Positions 1 through 9,985 of a stretch of 64,000 bases of DNA are shown here, one piece after another. Position 1 is the stretch's first letter. Every line of letters begins with the position of its first letter. Position numbers and translations under genes: made by a program. The stretch lies in assembly GCA_905147135.1 (NCBI GenBank), contig LR990043.1:9583057-9647056 (forward strand), in the 5' to 3' direction. The notes beneath the pieces are model-generated. The model did not search any database. It was not told the DNA's origin and saw nothing but the letters and a program-made list of their open reading frames with translations. The DNA is from Blastobasis lacticolella. Lineage: Eukaryota; Arthropoda; Insecta; Lepidoptera; Blastobasidae.

Positions 1-213
1 TCGTGGGTATCGTACAAGACGACTAATATGTTCCAGGCCAAACTTCTGGAGTCTCTGTAGGCTGGAAAATGGGCAGCAGCGTTTTCCATTGTTATATTTA
101 TAATACAGCAATCTCCACCCCACCTGTCAAGCGTGGAGATTACGGCAATAACCATCCCTTTCGTGGGAGAGGCCCTAACTCCTGCAGTGGACTGTTACGG
201 GCAGTGATGATGA
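1..213 (+). mobile_element. Repeat A copy, cut by the window edge
   Basis: This is one of six copies in the window of a ~260-bp dispersed retroposon; the others are near 27.5, 34.7, 36.1-38.1 (split) and 58.1 kb, and this one lacks its 5' part because the window starts inside it. Shared landmarks in order are GGCGACTAA-like, GGGCAGCAGCG, GCCAAGCGTGGAGATTA, CCCTTTCGTGGGAGAGGCC, GTGGACTGTTA and a short (GAT)n tail. The open frame from position 69 is only the reading of this repeat and is not a gene. The (GAT)n tail and the target duplication of the 34.7-kb copy suggest LINE-driven retroposition; the driver LINE is not identified. Confidence 0.8.
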
Positions 214-747
214 CGAAAAGTCTTGAATCTGAAAAATCAACAGTTATCTTAAAATCCGACATCTGCAAAATCACCGAAAGAGCGTTTTAAATGTCTTTGT
301 GAATGAAAAGCCGCTGTAGATATGATTTAATTTTTTTATCGATCCAGGATAAAAAGGCTCATCTAAAAATGAGATCAAGCTCTGAATGAGTTATTCGATA
401 TAATTATCCACTAAGTTTTGGTTTTTAAGAATATCCGGGTTGTATCCGAAACCAACCCAAACCAATAAAAGTAAAAGTCTATGGTTCATTTCGAACATTT
501 ATTTTAAAAATGGCCTTTTACTAGAATATATTTTGTGCTTAAAGGTCCGTTCATGCACAACGGTACATTGTCCTGAGTACCATTACACCAGTTACTTGAG
601 TACAGGTATTTGATGTTCAGGAAAAGTAATGAAATCCGCGGGATAGTTGAATATTAGCCGAGTTTTTGTCTGAGCGCTGGTGAAAACTGCGGGAGACCGA
701 CTAATACCTAGGTACATATGCATGGCGTGTAGTTTGAAAATGCAATA
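214..747. other. Unassigned sequence
   Basis: AT-rich sequence between repeat copies. I see no open frame of note, no RNA gene and no convincing repeat. Confidence 0.5.
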
Positions 748-806
748 AGACTCTACGGGAGTGCTACGAGGCTACTACGAGATCGCTACGCAAATGCTAC
801 GAAGGA
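748..806. repeat. Short CTACGA-rich repeat
   Basis: Five spaced copies of CTACG or TGCTACGA occur in about 60 bases. The same motif series recurs at about 33103-33175. It looks like a fragment of a dispersed repeat rather than a regular tandem array, because the spacing varies. Its parent element is not identified. Confidence 0.45.
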
Positions 807-967
807 TTAAAAAGGGATATTCATTAATATTATAATACATGTTTAAGAAACTACATATTACTGTATTAGTATTTAATCTCAAGTATTATTAGTTCTTAAT
901 ACAAGTATAAAACCAAGTCCCTCGCCGCGTGCATGTCTCTTTGTCTGAAAGGCATATACTTCGAAAC

Positions 968-1165
968 TCATCATCATCATCATATCAGCCGAAAGACGCC
1001 CACTGCTGGGGATAGGCCTCCCCCAGAGATCTTCACAAAGGCTGGTCCTGTGCCTTCCGCATCCAGCTGGAACCTGTGATCTTTACTAGGTCGTCAGTCC
1101 ACTCTGTGGGAGGCCTACCCACGCTGCGTCTTCCGGTACGTGGTCGCCACTTGAGAAGTTTACTG
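968..1165 (-). pseudogene. RTE-clade LINE, C-terminal tail of reverse transcriptase
   Basis: Read on the minus strand this is the last ~60 residues of the RTE-type endonuclease/reverse transcriptase that is abundant in Lepidoptera. Visible blocks are WRPRTGRRSVGRPP, WTDDLVK, WMRKAQD, RSLGEAY and QQWASFG followed by a stop whose complement lies at 985-987. One in-frame TGA interrupts the frame between QPL and RSLGEAY, where the family normally has Trp. The element ends in a TCATCATCATCATCAT run (its ATGATG tail) at 968-984. It is strongly 5' truncated and cannot encode a working enzyme. Related tails lie near 4.70, 38.27 and 56.32 kb. Confidence 0.88.
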
Positions 1166-1167
1166 CA

Positions 1168-1260
1168 ACTCGAAACTACTTACCCGATTTCGAAAATTCT
1201 TTCACTTATGGGAAGTTATTTGTTTTTGCGGGAGAATCCGGGAGGTGGTAGAATGTTAGC
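1168..1260. repeat. Dispersed repeat J fragment
   Basis: A segment reading roughly GAAACTACTTACCCGATTTC, AAAATTCTTTCAC and GCGGGAG resembles a repeat common in insect genomes. A clearer copy is at 55430-55540 and part recurs near 33468. It abuts the RTE tail directly. Confidence 0.4.
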
Positions 1261-1317
1261 AGGGTTTCGCATTGAACGCGGATTGCAAGTGAAGAAAAGT
1301 TTATAATTTCATACTTC

Positions 1318-1497
1318 TTTTTTATATAACCAAGGTGACAAACAAGCTTACGGCCTACCTGATGGTAAGCAGTCACCGCAGACAATGGACGTTTGCAATA
1401 CCAGGGGCATCACCCACGCATTGCCGACCCCGTAAAAACCTTTTCACCCCTTTTTTGAAGAACTCTATGTTGTACTCGTCAGGGAAACTCTTACCTT
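1318..1497 (-). pseudogene. LINE D, C-terminal relic
   Basis: On the minus strand the blocks FPDEYN, FFKKGVKRFLRGRQ and VGDAPGIAN can be read, followed by stops. These are the extreme C-terminus of a jockey-like LINE reverse transcriptase of which a longer copy lies at 33590-34012 and a deleted copy at 58284-58402. The T-rich left edge is the complement of a degenerate A-rich 3' tail. The segment is heavily 5' truncated and has a premature stop after the VHCLR block. Confidence 0.75.
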
Positions 1498-2463
1498 AAC
1501 CCTTGTTAATAAAACCATGAACATCCAACAGAATGTAAATATAAAAAGTATTCGAAACTTACCTACCCATAAATGTGACTGCAAAATGTATTCCCAGAAG
1601 TCCCATTGAAGTTGTCCCATGACTACTGTTTATTTCCCAGAGATTACATTCACTAGACTACTGGGAATTTTAATCCCAGAGGTTCCACTGACAGCACTAT
1701 CGGAATTTTAAATAAGTGCAGGGAAGTAGGACCTGATCGAATACGGGAAATAAAAATAAATAAAAGCAAAACTGACAAATCCGGGTCGAGAATGTAGTCC
1801 AAATTGTTCCTGAACCAAGTAGTCCCATCATGGAACCACTTTAATTGCACGTCTGGGAATACAATGACCGCAACTATTTGTCTAAAGTCTCAAATAAACA
1901 CGCTAAAACCCTCAATTCCAGGATGCAGTTCCACCCGAATGGTCAGCCATATCGAGATAGGACTAGTGCATTAGACAGTTAAATTCCAATTACCTCCTTA
2001 CCGGGTATAACGGGGTTGTGCTAATTGACGCATTCGCAATCACGCAGCCTCCATTAGCCAGATGAACCCCCACCAGCCGATGAAAGAGTTATGACCTCAA
2101 ATACTATCGCACTAATTAATATTGGAAAGGTGGAAGTTTGTATGTAGGGGTGTGCGTAAAGGTGCTCTCACACGGGTGCGTGTTGAGTGTTGGACTATGT
2201 TAGAATAGGGAGTTATTATAATAACTTGATAAGATAGGTATTTTCTAAAAAACTTACTTAGTGTAACGTGATGCAGTGGGTGGGCACCGTAAAGTGGTAA
2301 AATTCTGTTAAACTTAGTAAATATTTGCGATTTGAATTTGATTCTTTACATTGATTGATTTTTACACATCTTAGGGCGCGTTAAAATCTCGCTAGAGCAC
2401 TGCTCGAAACTTTGCGGAGTTGTATCTTATTTGCTTATTTAAGTACCAAAATAATACAAAGCT
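1498..2463. other. Unassigned sequence
   Basis: No recognised gene. Positions 1600-1720 contain several variants of TCCCAG and CTGGGA (for example near 1634 and 1660-1680), which give weak internal symmetry. A minus-strand ATG frame that reaches a GTAAGT-type donor near 1560 was considered and set aside. Confidence 0.45.
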
Positions 2464-2495
2464 ATGAAATGAAAATGAAAATGAAATGAAAAAGT
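2464..2495. repeat. (AATGA)n-like simple repeat
   Basis: Irregular repeats of TGAAA and ATGAA run up to a TATTTATTGAA motif. Such a run may be the 3' tail of an element that continues to the right, but no coding block supports this. Confidence 0.5.
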
Positions 2496-3121
2496 ATTTA
2501 TTGAATTAGGATTACGTTAATTAATAACTTTTCAAAAGTCAAAAATGTAACGGAAAACAAAGGGAAGTTAAGCGAGCTCATCCAGGTAGGGGGCGACGCA
2601 TGCAGACCGATCAGCGCGTACGAGGGCTTACTCCGGCGAGACACCGGGCACCGATACGCGCCACGCACATAACCGCCTAGGCGAATCATGTGCGGCGCGC
2701 GCCGGGCCCCAGCCAGCCCGCCGGCGCTCACACCCGCACGCACCAGCCGGCCTACCCGCGTCGCCCCCTGAGCTCGGAACAAATAAGTAAAAAGAATGTC
2801 GTCTGTCTGTCAGTATACCGCTTCAGTTAGGAAAATGACCATCTGTGGGAAAAAGAAACGGCAAGAAACCCACAGGCTATAATTTATCCATACATACAAA
2901 GTAGTTCCCACTGGACCACGTTATCACCGAATTTCATGCGCACGTAGCCGCGGGCAGATGCTACTTCTGTCTGATTAATTAAAACAACAAAAGGTCAATA
3001 CTGGAATCACTGGTCCGCCAATGTCCAATACAAAGTGAACACGTTATGCTGATAATTGGCTAATGGAGCGGAAGGATCGATCGGACTACCCGTTTAGTGC
3101 TGGACACTGAAAAGTGTGCTC
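2496..3121. other. GC-rich segment of unknown nature, then AT-rich sequence
   Basis: About 210 bases (2575-2785) are conspicuously GC-rich against AT-rich flanks, with blocks such as GCGGCGCGCGCCGGGCCCC. The minus-strand frame of 94 codons across it has the Ala/Arg/Gly-rich composition expected from GC content alone, and I recognise no domain in it. It follows the ATGAA-type run directly, so it may be part of an inserted element. Nothing is seen in 2790-3121. Confidence 0.35.
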
Positions 3122-3531
3122 TAAAGGCCGGACTACACAGAGGCGGGTAAGCGGGAAAACGGTATATGCGGTAAAACGGGAAGCGATTGCGCTAATGGAC
3201 GTAGGTATAGGCTATACTGTCAGTAGCACGACAGCTCTGCGTCGGCGTCGGTGTGACATCAATAGCGGATATTTATAACCCTTCACCTCACCCTCACGCA
3301 AAATGGGTTCTTATAATATGTATGAAGTGTGTATCCTGTCAGTAGCATCGTAGCTCCCGAACGGATAAACCGATTTTGATGCGGTTTTCTTTACTTGAAA
3401 ACTAATTGCGACGGTTTTCGGCGAAAGATTTTAGTATATATTTATGTATAAAGATTACTAGCATTCGCTTATTGCTTTATCGCATTACTACCGCTTTCCC
3501 GCTCTCCCGTCTCTGTGTGGGACGGCCTTTA
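3122..3531. mobile_element. TIR element (MITE-like), about 410 bp
   Basis: The ends are inverted repeats. The left end begins TAAAGGCCGGACTACACAGA and the right end, read on the opposite strand, begins TAAAGGCCGTCCCACACAGA. Similarity continues for about 43 bases through GCGGG and AAARCGGTA. No transposase frame is present, so the element is non-autonomous. Its interior at 3310-3440 carries a dispersed segment (AGCTCCCGAACGGATAAACC) that recurs at 6225, either as part of this family or nested in it. The target duplication could not be fixed. Confidence 0.7.
3310..3440 (+). repeat. Dispersed repeat E, copy 1
   Basis: The block GCATCGTAGCTCCCGA, then ACGGATAAACCGATTTTGAT and GCGGTTTTCTTTA, matches the 6185-6345 segment well enough to be the same family. 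The function and parent element are unknown. Confidence 0.55.
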
Positions 3532-3722
3532 AACAGCACCGGTCACTGTTGACACGCGCCAGCAACGGCAGAATTATACGGTACAAATTACATCATTACA
3601 AAGCTCATTTTTATACGCCCTTATTTGGAACGAGCCTTTTATGAGTAGATTGCAGGAGTTCTGTTTTTATTTTCCTATTTTGTGGTGTGGGTATTTTATC
3701 GGGAAATCTTTGCCTGTGAACT

Positions 3723-3815
3723 AGTGGAACTATGTGGCGACAATGTCGACAAGCGCTTGTTATCTTTGAATAACCAATTTCCTGATTCGTAACGCGTTCC
3801 ATGTATGTTTCGTTT
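3723..3815 (+). repeat. Duplicated unit P, copy 1
   Basis: This 93-base segment is repeated at 4255-4347 with about seven substitutions (roughly 92 percent identity by eye). It contains AATAACCAATTTCCTGATTC and GTAACGCGTT in both copies. It is followed by unit Q only after a 302-base interruption. I recognise no product in the overlapping minus-strand frame. Confidence 0.8.
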
Positions 3816-4117
3816 CAAATACCCATATTTGAATTTCAAATTAATTTTGTTTTATAATATTAACCTACACTAACCTGTAACTCGTTATTTTTGTTATATC
3901 TGTTTTAACTTACCTTAATATAAAAGTACTCACCGCTGTTGTTATGATGTCCAGTTAGTTATCAATGATTAACGATACAAGATGTGTTTACCTATAATTG
4001 GTTTTACACTTAAAAATAGAGTACAAAATGTATTTTTATAGATTATACCTACCTATGTATCTTGTGTACAAACTGTTGGTGAACCAAAATAAAAAAATAA
4101 AAATAAATAAAAAAAAT
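3816..4117 (+). mobile_element. Probable A-tailed insertion splitting a duplicated unit
   Basis: The spacing between units P and Q is 21 bases in the right-hand copy but 302 bases here. The extra sequence ends in an A-rich tail (4086-4116, AAAATAAAAAAATAAAAATA type). The simplest reading is a retroposed insertion after the duplication. No coding block identifies the inserted family and no clear target duplication was found. Confidence 0.5.
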
Positions 4118-4237
4118 TTGGATTGGTAAGTTTTATATCACAAGCAGCGTGATCCAGTTTTTGTAATGTTTCTTTAAATAAATACAATTTTATTTCAGAC
4201 TAAGTTCGTAAGCAAGTTTGTAAAATAAATTACATTA
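4118..4237 (+). repeat. Duplicated unit Q, copy 1
   Basis: This segment matches 4369-4482 through GGTAAG, AGCGTGA, CAGTTTTTGTAAT, ACAAAATTTTATTTC-like and TAAAATAAA-TACATTA. Together with unit P it forms a tandemly duplicated P-Q block. Confidence 0.7.
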
Positions 4238-4254
4238 GTTGTCCTCATCTTGTT

Positions 4255-4347
4255 AGTGGAACTATGTGTTGACAATGTTGACAAGCGCGTGTTATCTCAG
4301 AATAACCAATTTCCTGATTCGTAACGCGTTCGATGTATGTTTCGTTT
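4255..4347 (+). repeat. Duplicated unit P, copy 2
   Basis: Second copy of the 93-base P unit. Here P is followed after only 21 bases by unit Q, so this copy shows the uninterrupted arrangement. Confidence 0.8.
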
Positions 4348-4368
4348 AATTCATCTATGACAATGTTT

Positions 4369-4482
4369 TTGTATGGTAAGATTTATCTTACAACCAGCGT
4401 GACTCAGTTTTTGTAATATTCCTTTCAACCCATTTTTATTAAACAAAATTTTATTTCTGGCTAAAGTAAAATAAAGTACATT
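4369..4482 (+). repeat. Duplicated unit Q, copy 2
   Basis: Second copy of the Q unit. It leads directly into the jockey-like relic that starts near 4500. Confidence 0.7.
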
Positions 4483-4499
4483 AAATACAGGATAAATAT

Positions 4500-4697
4500 T
4501 AATTTGTAAAGCCATGTGAAGCTTCATCCTCGTTTCTCGCTCGTACGATTCGGATGTGGAATGAGCTCCCAGCCAGTGTTTCCTTTGGACTATGACATGG
4601 GATCGTTCAAGAGGTATATTAGAGGTCTCCTTACAGGCGGGCAACGCATTGTCCATAGGCGGCGATGACCACTTTCCATAAGGTGGCTCGCATGTCT
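4500..4697 (+). pseudogene. Jockey-like LINE, C-terminal relic
   Basis: On the plus strand from about 4530 the frame reads FLARTIRMWNELPAS. It then shifts by one base and continues YDMGSFKRYIRGLLTGGQR to a stop at 4666-4668. This order (RTIRMWNELPA, then a Tyr-Asp-Met-Ser-Phe-Lys block) is the C-terminus of jockey-like LINE reverse transcriptases in Lepidoptera. A short 3' untranslated stretch with TTTCCATAAGGTGG follows. The frameshift lies where an intact copy would have Val-Phe-Pro. The catalytic domain is absent. Confidence 0.75.
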
Positions 4698-4762
4698 ATC
4701 AGCCGAAAGACGCCCACTACTGGACACAGCCGACCGGCCTTTGATCCTGTGCCTTGTACAAC
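4698..4762 (-). pseudogene. RTE-clade LINE 3' fragment, very short
   Basis: The sequence ATCAGCCGAAAGACGCCCAC matches the 3' coding end of the RTE tails at 985 and 56323, antisense to the window strand. It decays after about 65 bases and carries no useful coding sequence. It abuts the jockey-like relic on its left. Confidence 0.65.
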
Positions 4763-6184
4763 CTACACATAATATAATTTCTTAAAACGCTTTCATTATG
4801 TTTTATGTCCGTAGTCCACTTGAATCTATGTATGTAAACGAAACGGGGAAATCAATTTTAGCATAGTTCTAATTAACTAATTGAATTGAAACTTTGTCAT
4901 GAGCAAGTAATTAGTATGACGACTTTGTATACAAAGACCGGTGTAAGTAAATTTTTGTTTACAATCTTTCCCACCTTCCCACGACCTTGCTTTATATTTC
5001 AAGGTCTGCGTCTCGCTTATAATATTTCAAGGTCTCCGCCGTACTTTACATTTGAAGGCATCCACGGCCCCCGCGCCGCTCCATGACCGGTAACAATTAG
5101 GAAACCTACCTCCGGTGCAAGTCGCGTGGATATAAAACTTTATGTACGCATATAAATTTCGTTGTCGAGACATGTTTTATTGAACAATCGTAAAATTTTG
5201 GGGTCGGGAAATACCGATATATTTATTAAATACGAACAAGCTCGTAAAGCGGAATGCAAGAGTTCGTGGCATCGATAATGTGAACGAACTATTTCGGTAT
5301 CGGCCATGTAATCGGAATCGATTGGGCCAGTATTTCGGCGTTTACGATCGCATTCTATTTTTAAGTTTTTGAAGTTTCCATATGTTATTTCATATTTCTA
5401 AATACTTATGTTTAATATTAGCAGACGTTTTTGTGAAGGTTCGCCTCGCAAAGTGGTCCGTATCGCGTATCAATCACTTGTGAAACCGGGCCGCTGTCGC
5501 GGGTTTCCCGATGACGCGTCTCGCCGCGGGCGGGAACCGTTCCCTTCACTTATTTACTGGATACAGCTCTAATAAATTTAATAAAAGGGAAACACGTGAC
5601 AGACTGAAGAAGGCTTACACCGGGAGTCGTGTTCGCTGCGTAACAAACGCTTTATGTCGAACACCGTGTTGTGTTTCAGGTTTCAGCGATAAATTGGCGC
5701 AAGTGAAGCCTTCGTCGCGGGTCGGTGCGTCTCGCGAGGAGGCGTCTACAGGTAGTTGGCAGACTTCCACGCTCTCACCTGAAAAGACGAATATGCTCCA
5801 CATTAAATTCTTGCAGCAGTTAAACTGTAATGACCGCTATAATTTGTAACAGCGCGAATGAACGCGGAATAGAGAGCGCGGGGCAGAATCGAAACGCTAG
5901 AGTCGAGAGGTGAAATATAAAGCGTATTTATGGGCGAAAAAGCGGAGTGGGCCGAGTGAGACGCGCCGTAATCCGCCTGTCGCCGCCAGCTATCGATGGA
6001 GGGATTAAAACACAATTTTTACTGACGTTTAAGCTTCTCCCGGTATCGTTTACACGTTTCAATTATTGTCTAAAACTGACAGTTTTATTAACAACCAATT
6101 TATTAGAGTTGACTTGTTATGTAGATGTTTACATCTATCTATTTTTAGCCTTCGATGAAAAAGAGAGGTGTTATAAGTATGATA
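4763..6184. other. Unassigned sequence
   Basis: No recognised gene. GTCTCG-, TCGCGT- and CGCGG-rich patches occur at 5440-5560 and 5850-6000. A short plus-strand segment bounded by splice-like signals (5671-5755) is described separately. Frames of 112 and 86 codons here match nothing I know. Confidence 0.45.
5671..5755 (+). other. Possible small exon, weak
   Basis: A pyrimidine-rich GTGTTGTGTTTCAG precedes this open segment and GTAGTT follows it. The frame reads FSDKLAQVKPSSRVGAS. The donor is not a strong consensus and I recognise no domain. Chance occurrence is quite possible. Confidence 0.15.
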
Positions 6185-6345
6185 TGTGTGTCTGTGAATC
6201 TGTGTAAGTGTGTGTCTGTTTGTGGCATCATAGCTCCCGAGCGGATGGACTGATTTGAATGCGATTTCTCTATTTGGAAGCGCGTTTAATCAAGATGGCT
6301 ATTAGATCTGTTTCATTAAAATCGGTCAAGTACTTCAGAAAATAT
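6185..6345 (+). repeat. Dispersed repeat E, copy 2
   Basis: A GT-rich run (TGTGTGTCTGTGAATCTGTG) leads into GCATCATAGCTCCCGAGCGG, ATGGACTGATTTGAATGCG and a later AAAATCGGTCAAG. The same core occurs inside the TIR element at 3310-3440. This arrangement is common in lepidopteran dispersed repeats, but I cannot name the family. Confidence 0.55.
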
Positions 6346-7397
6346 TAGAGTATATATAAACTTGGTCGGCGGTTATCCAACATTTTCTGTCCGACTACAT
6401 TTCAGTTCGTAAGCTTGCGGGCAAATTGACAGGAGGAAAAGTGTAACAGCGAGGCTAGTAAATTGTTGGTAGGCATGTCTATAAAAACTATAAATAACAA
6501 ATATTCGCGGTCATAAAATTTTATGTGGTTCGAGGGCTGGCTCATGGAGCGCATCAATTGTTCCGCGCCCCCCGCCCCCGCCCCCGGCGGCGACGGCGCA
6601 GACAACATAGCTTTACATGTTCTAAAAGATTAGGCCAGTTATTTTCTATTTATCTTTTACAAAATGTTTCGGTAGCTAGGTTTATTGAGCATTCCACATG
6701 ACTGTTACATGAAAATAGTTATTTTGCAAGGTTGGTGCTAAGAGGTTGGCAAGACATTACACCTACCTAATATAATTTGAAGAAAAAGTGCTGTCGGTCT
6801 AATGTACTCTGTGTTCGTCGAAAGCCGTTGCTCATGTTAATTCATCACTTCTTTGACCTGGACCTCTTTTATGATACCGGCAAGTTTATGCACCTAATTT
6901 CCACGTATCTCTGGGGCCTATGCAGCACACCAGCGTTGTCGGGACCTTAATACAATAGTATTTATACAAAGAGCTTATTTTAAATTGTCGCATTATTGTA
7001 TTCCACGTAACTCCCAAGTAATCGCACCCATGTCCTACACCCAACCAAAGGCGCGGACAAAAGATACTTGTTAATAAGTGTCAAATAAGCGGCATCCTAC
7101 CACCTACACATTTTTCTTAATATAGGTATCTGTTTTTGCTAATTTATAAAACAAAAGGTACTTGTTAATAAGTGTCAATTACCTGTCGGCACCCTACTAC
7201 CTACGCAATTTTCCTAATATACATGTTATTGCTTAATTTATAATACATGATGTGCAACTTTTACTATTTGGGAGTAAACAGTTTATCATAAAGTTGGATT
7301 TTATGCGATATAAATCTGTGTTCATCGCCACAGGTGAATGACATTTTTATTTTATGTTAACGTTTTATTTTATTGGAAAACTTGTAGTATTGACAGT
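6346..7397. other. Unassigned sequence
   Basis: No recognised gene. A C-rich tract (CCCCCCGCCCCCGCCCCCGG type) lies at 6567-6590. The phrase GGTACTTGTTAATAAGTGTCAA occurs almost identically at about 7064-7085 and 7156-7177, each followed by CGGCA-CCTAC-ACCTAC-like text, which suggests a local direct duplication of about 92 bases. Confidence 0.5.
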
Positions 7398-7700
7398 GTC
7401 ATCTTGGCTTTAATGTCCTGGTTGTGCTCTCGTGCTCGAAGGTCCGGGGTCCTTGACCATAATCCAAGATTTGGGAGATCAGATAACACATTGGAACGAT
7501 TGCCATATGACCTCCTTGACCCTACTAACAGGAGAACCTGACCAGATTGGAGCATGGTTACACATTGAATCGCCTAAATGTGCTGGTTTCATCACGATGT
7601 TTTTCCTTACCGTACGAGCCTTAAGAGCAATGAGCTCAGAAATTCATTGGTACATGGCGGCACTAGGGTTCGAACCCGGAACATTAAAGTATCAATATTC
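7398..7700 (-). mobile_element. SINE C copy, near full length
   Basis: Antisense copy of a tRNA-derived SINE. The left end has the 3' body (TAATGTCCTGGTTGTGCTCT, GACCATAATCCAAGATTTGG). The right end has the tRNA-like head with an intact internal B box, GGTTCGAACC, read on the minus strand. The middle shows the family blocks CCTGACCAGATTGGA and TTTCATCACGATG. The ORFs across it are incidental. Confidence 0.85.
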
Positions 7701-8087
7701 TGTGGTATTGGTTTGAATTTGTTTGTAGATATTATAGCATATATATAGTAGCATATTATAGCTCTCATGGAAAATCGTGACGTGAGAGTTCATAAACCAT
7801 CAAAACAATATGTACTACGTACAACTAGTTATTTCGTTGGTATTGTTGGAGTTCTTACTACGATAATTTGCTGCTTTACAAAACTGCCAAGTTTCCTTCT
7901 AAAAGTTTATAAAGTTTCTATTTTCCTCGTTACGCGCGATTCTTAGTACTTCTTTTTTATGTGTGTGCGTGATATCTTTTTAAATTGTACTACTTACATA
8001 TGCTTACATTAAATTCGTTGTAACTTTATAAGTTAAAAATAATACGCGGTCCACGCAAATAGTCCGCACGTCGTCATAGCTTGTTTA
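7701..8087. other. Unassigned sequence
   Basis: AT-rich sequence with no gene, RNA or clear repeat seen. Confidence 0.5.
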
Positions 8088-8330
8088 TTGCCTTGGGAGG
8101 CACACGGAAGGACGGTTCACCTGGTGGAAAGTGGCCACCGTCGTCCAAGACATCTGCAACCTATAAGGGGCTGCGGTGCTGGCCTATGATATGAGGTGCA
8201 CGTAGACATGCCTTTTGAAGAACCCCATGTTGTAGGAAAGTCTTCGGCTACCATTAAAATACGCTTTCTTCACACGGTCAGACGGTGTACCTGATGGAAA
8301 GCGTCCACCATAGACCAGGGCGGCTACCAC
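8088..8330 (-). repeat. Probable eroded LINE 3' untranslated relics
   Basis: Two phrases of the kind found antisense to lepidopteran LINE 3' ends occur: GGTTCACCTGGTGGAAAGTG with GCCACCGTCGTCCAAG, and later GTGTACCTGATGGAAAGCGT. AACCCCATGTTGTAGGAAAG resembles the region upstream of LINE D tails. No coding frame survives, so the assignment is tentative. Confidence 0.35.
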
Positions 8331-8552
8331 CTAACTTTTTACGATAGCTTTATGTGTTCATCTTGCTCGCTCCTATAGCTCGTTTCGTGCCTAGATGAGT
8401 TATGAAAGCTATCACTATTCGGGTTAGACGGTCCCACGGAAGAACATCTGCAATATAACAGAAGCGGACGCTGTGGCAGCCTTTAAGTACATATATGTCA
8501 CTATCAATGTGTCTAGTATTTGTACAAGAACTAACAAAACCGAAGTACTTAC
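8331..8552. other. Unassigned sequence left of the candidate exon
   Basis: No gene recognised. If the 8553-8644 exon is real, this is the start of the downstream intron on the minus strand, which begins with GTAAGTACTT in minus-strand reading. Confidence 0.3.
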
Positions 8553-8644
8553 CTCTAAACCAGTATCAAACTTCAGCAAATCATGTAACATGTAACTTAC
8601 TCGTTTAACAAAATTCTCATTCCCAGAGTAAAGCACATTCAAAA
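8553..8644 (-). CDS. Candidate internal coding exon, product unknown
   Basis: On the minus strand a 92-base open segment is preceded by CGCTTTAG and followed by GTAAGTAC, a consensus 5' splice site. It has two leading bases and then 30 codons, ending exactly on a codon boundary. The translation contains VLYSGNENFVKRVSYMLHD and LLKFDTGLE, with a mixed, protein-like composition. No family is recognised. A second candidate exon lies at 18920-19119 on the same strand, but the phases do not join directly, so other exons would be needed if both belong to one gene. Chance remains a real alternative for a segment this short. Confidence 0.35.
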
Positions 8645-9985
8645 CTAAAGCGCATGGGTAGTAACTCTTCTGAAGTTTATTGCTTGGAAAGTGTAAAAAG
8701 CCATCGCGCTGAATTCACAGCGCTTGGTACTACGCCACTGAGGCGCCTCGTCGCTTATAACTCTTGCTAATTAAGCGAATGAAAACGCATCCGGAGTGTT
8801 TTGATTCCATTAAGCTTCCACTCGCCCTTCTGATAGCCACGGATGGTATGCAAAGTGTATTACAATATTTCTAAAATGTTATCCCCGCATCGATACTTTT
8901 ATTCGATTGAAGCCGCCCTGACCCACATGCGTTAGAAATATGAGTTCTGTTTTTATGAAAGTGGATGTTCACGTACGCCGGGGCAATATCGGCGGATATC
9001 TCGTTGAAACTAGATTTTTGTTATAGATACTGTGATTGGAATATTTGATTATTTTATGTGTTTTTTTTCACGGTTACGCATATGTGAATACCTATACGTA
9101 GTTCAAATGTGAAGTGGCAGTACCGACTAAACGGGAAAGTAGTAAACTAACTATTTTTTGCCCGCGATTTGTTCCGTGTGGATCAATGTAGCTTACTGAA
9201 TATACTAATCGATGTTTTGAGTAGATAAAATATCCCTATTAAACTAATGGTCCACTTTATAAGACGACTCAAAATCACAGAGAAAAATAAGTACGTAGTA
9301 TAACTAAAATAGTAGACTCTGATTATTTGTTCAGCAAACGGGGCATATTTTGAAAGCAAATTATGAAATACGATCCAAAAATATGACTCAACGTCTCAGC
9401 CCCGAGGCAGAGCGAATCAGGGAAAACGCATATCATATATTTTGTATTGAACACCGTAGCATGGAGTATCCGTAGCAGATACTTAAGTGGCCTACTTGAA
9501 TTATTTTGAAACATTTTCATAGTTGGTGTTGGTGTGTCTTACCTAAGACATAAAAAATGGAAATCACCCACTTTCGAATTGCAATGAAATATAAGAAATA
9601 TTTTCTAATACTCAAAATAATTTAAACATTTAAAAGTTACACTGGTTACTAACTGCATATAGTAAACTATACTCAATTATAATTACTTTTAACGATTTTG
9701 GAACTAGGTAAAGAGTTCACACAGGCTTCACAGCGACAAAAATCGCCAACTCTACTGCTACTCATTTCTCTCTTATCGTCGGTGGTCGGAATGCTTTAGG
9801 GCTAAATTTTGAATCGAAAAAAAAACTGCAAGTAGGTTAATTGTAAGAGTCGCTATTTTTTTGAGGTTGAGGTTAACAGAAACACGCCGTTGTTATATCA
9901 TTATGATTATGATTTATATATGGAAAGGTTTCTTTGTGATCGAATATATATGAAAGAGTATAAAATTTTAAAAAAATCACTCTTA
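8645..9985. other. Unassigned single-copy sequence
   Basis: No gene seen. The stretch 8680-8850 is of higher complexity and includes TTAATTAAGCG-like and CGCTTATAAC text. It could be non-coding conserved sequence but nothing here proves this. Confidence 0.4.

Noticed and set aside
748..806. CRISPR-like or regular tandem array of TGCTACGA
   Set aside because: Spacing is irregular, units are 6 to 8 bases, there are no spacers of constant length, and the context is a eukaryotic genome.
1560..1620. Minus-strand ATG exon MGQLQWDFWEYILQSHLWV ending at a GTAAGT site
   Set aside because: It is only 19 codons, and the surrounding TCCCAG/CTGGGA repeats make a chance frame likely.
2498..2782. 94-codon Arg/Ala/Gly-rich minus frame
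   Set aside because: Composition reflects the GC-rich patch. No family is recognised and the frame ends in Phe/Leu/Ile-rich text from the AT-rich flank.
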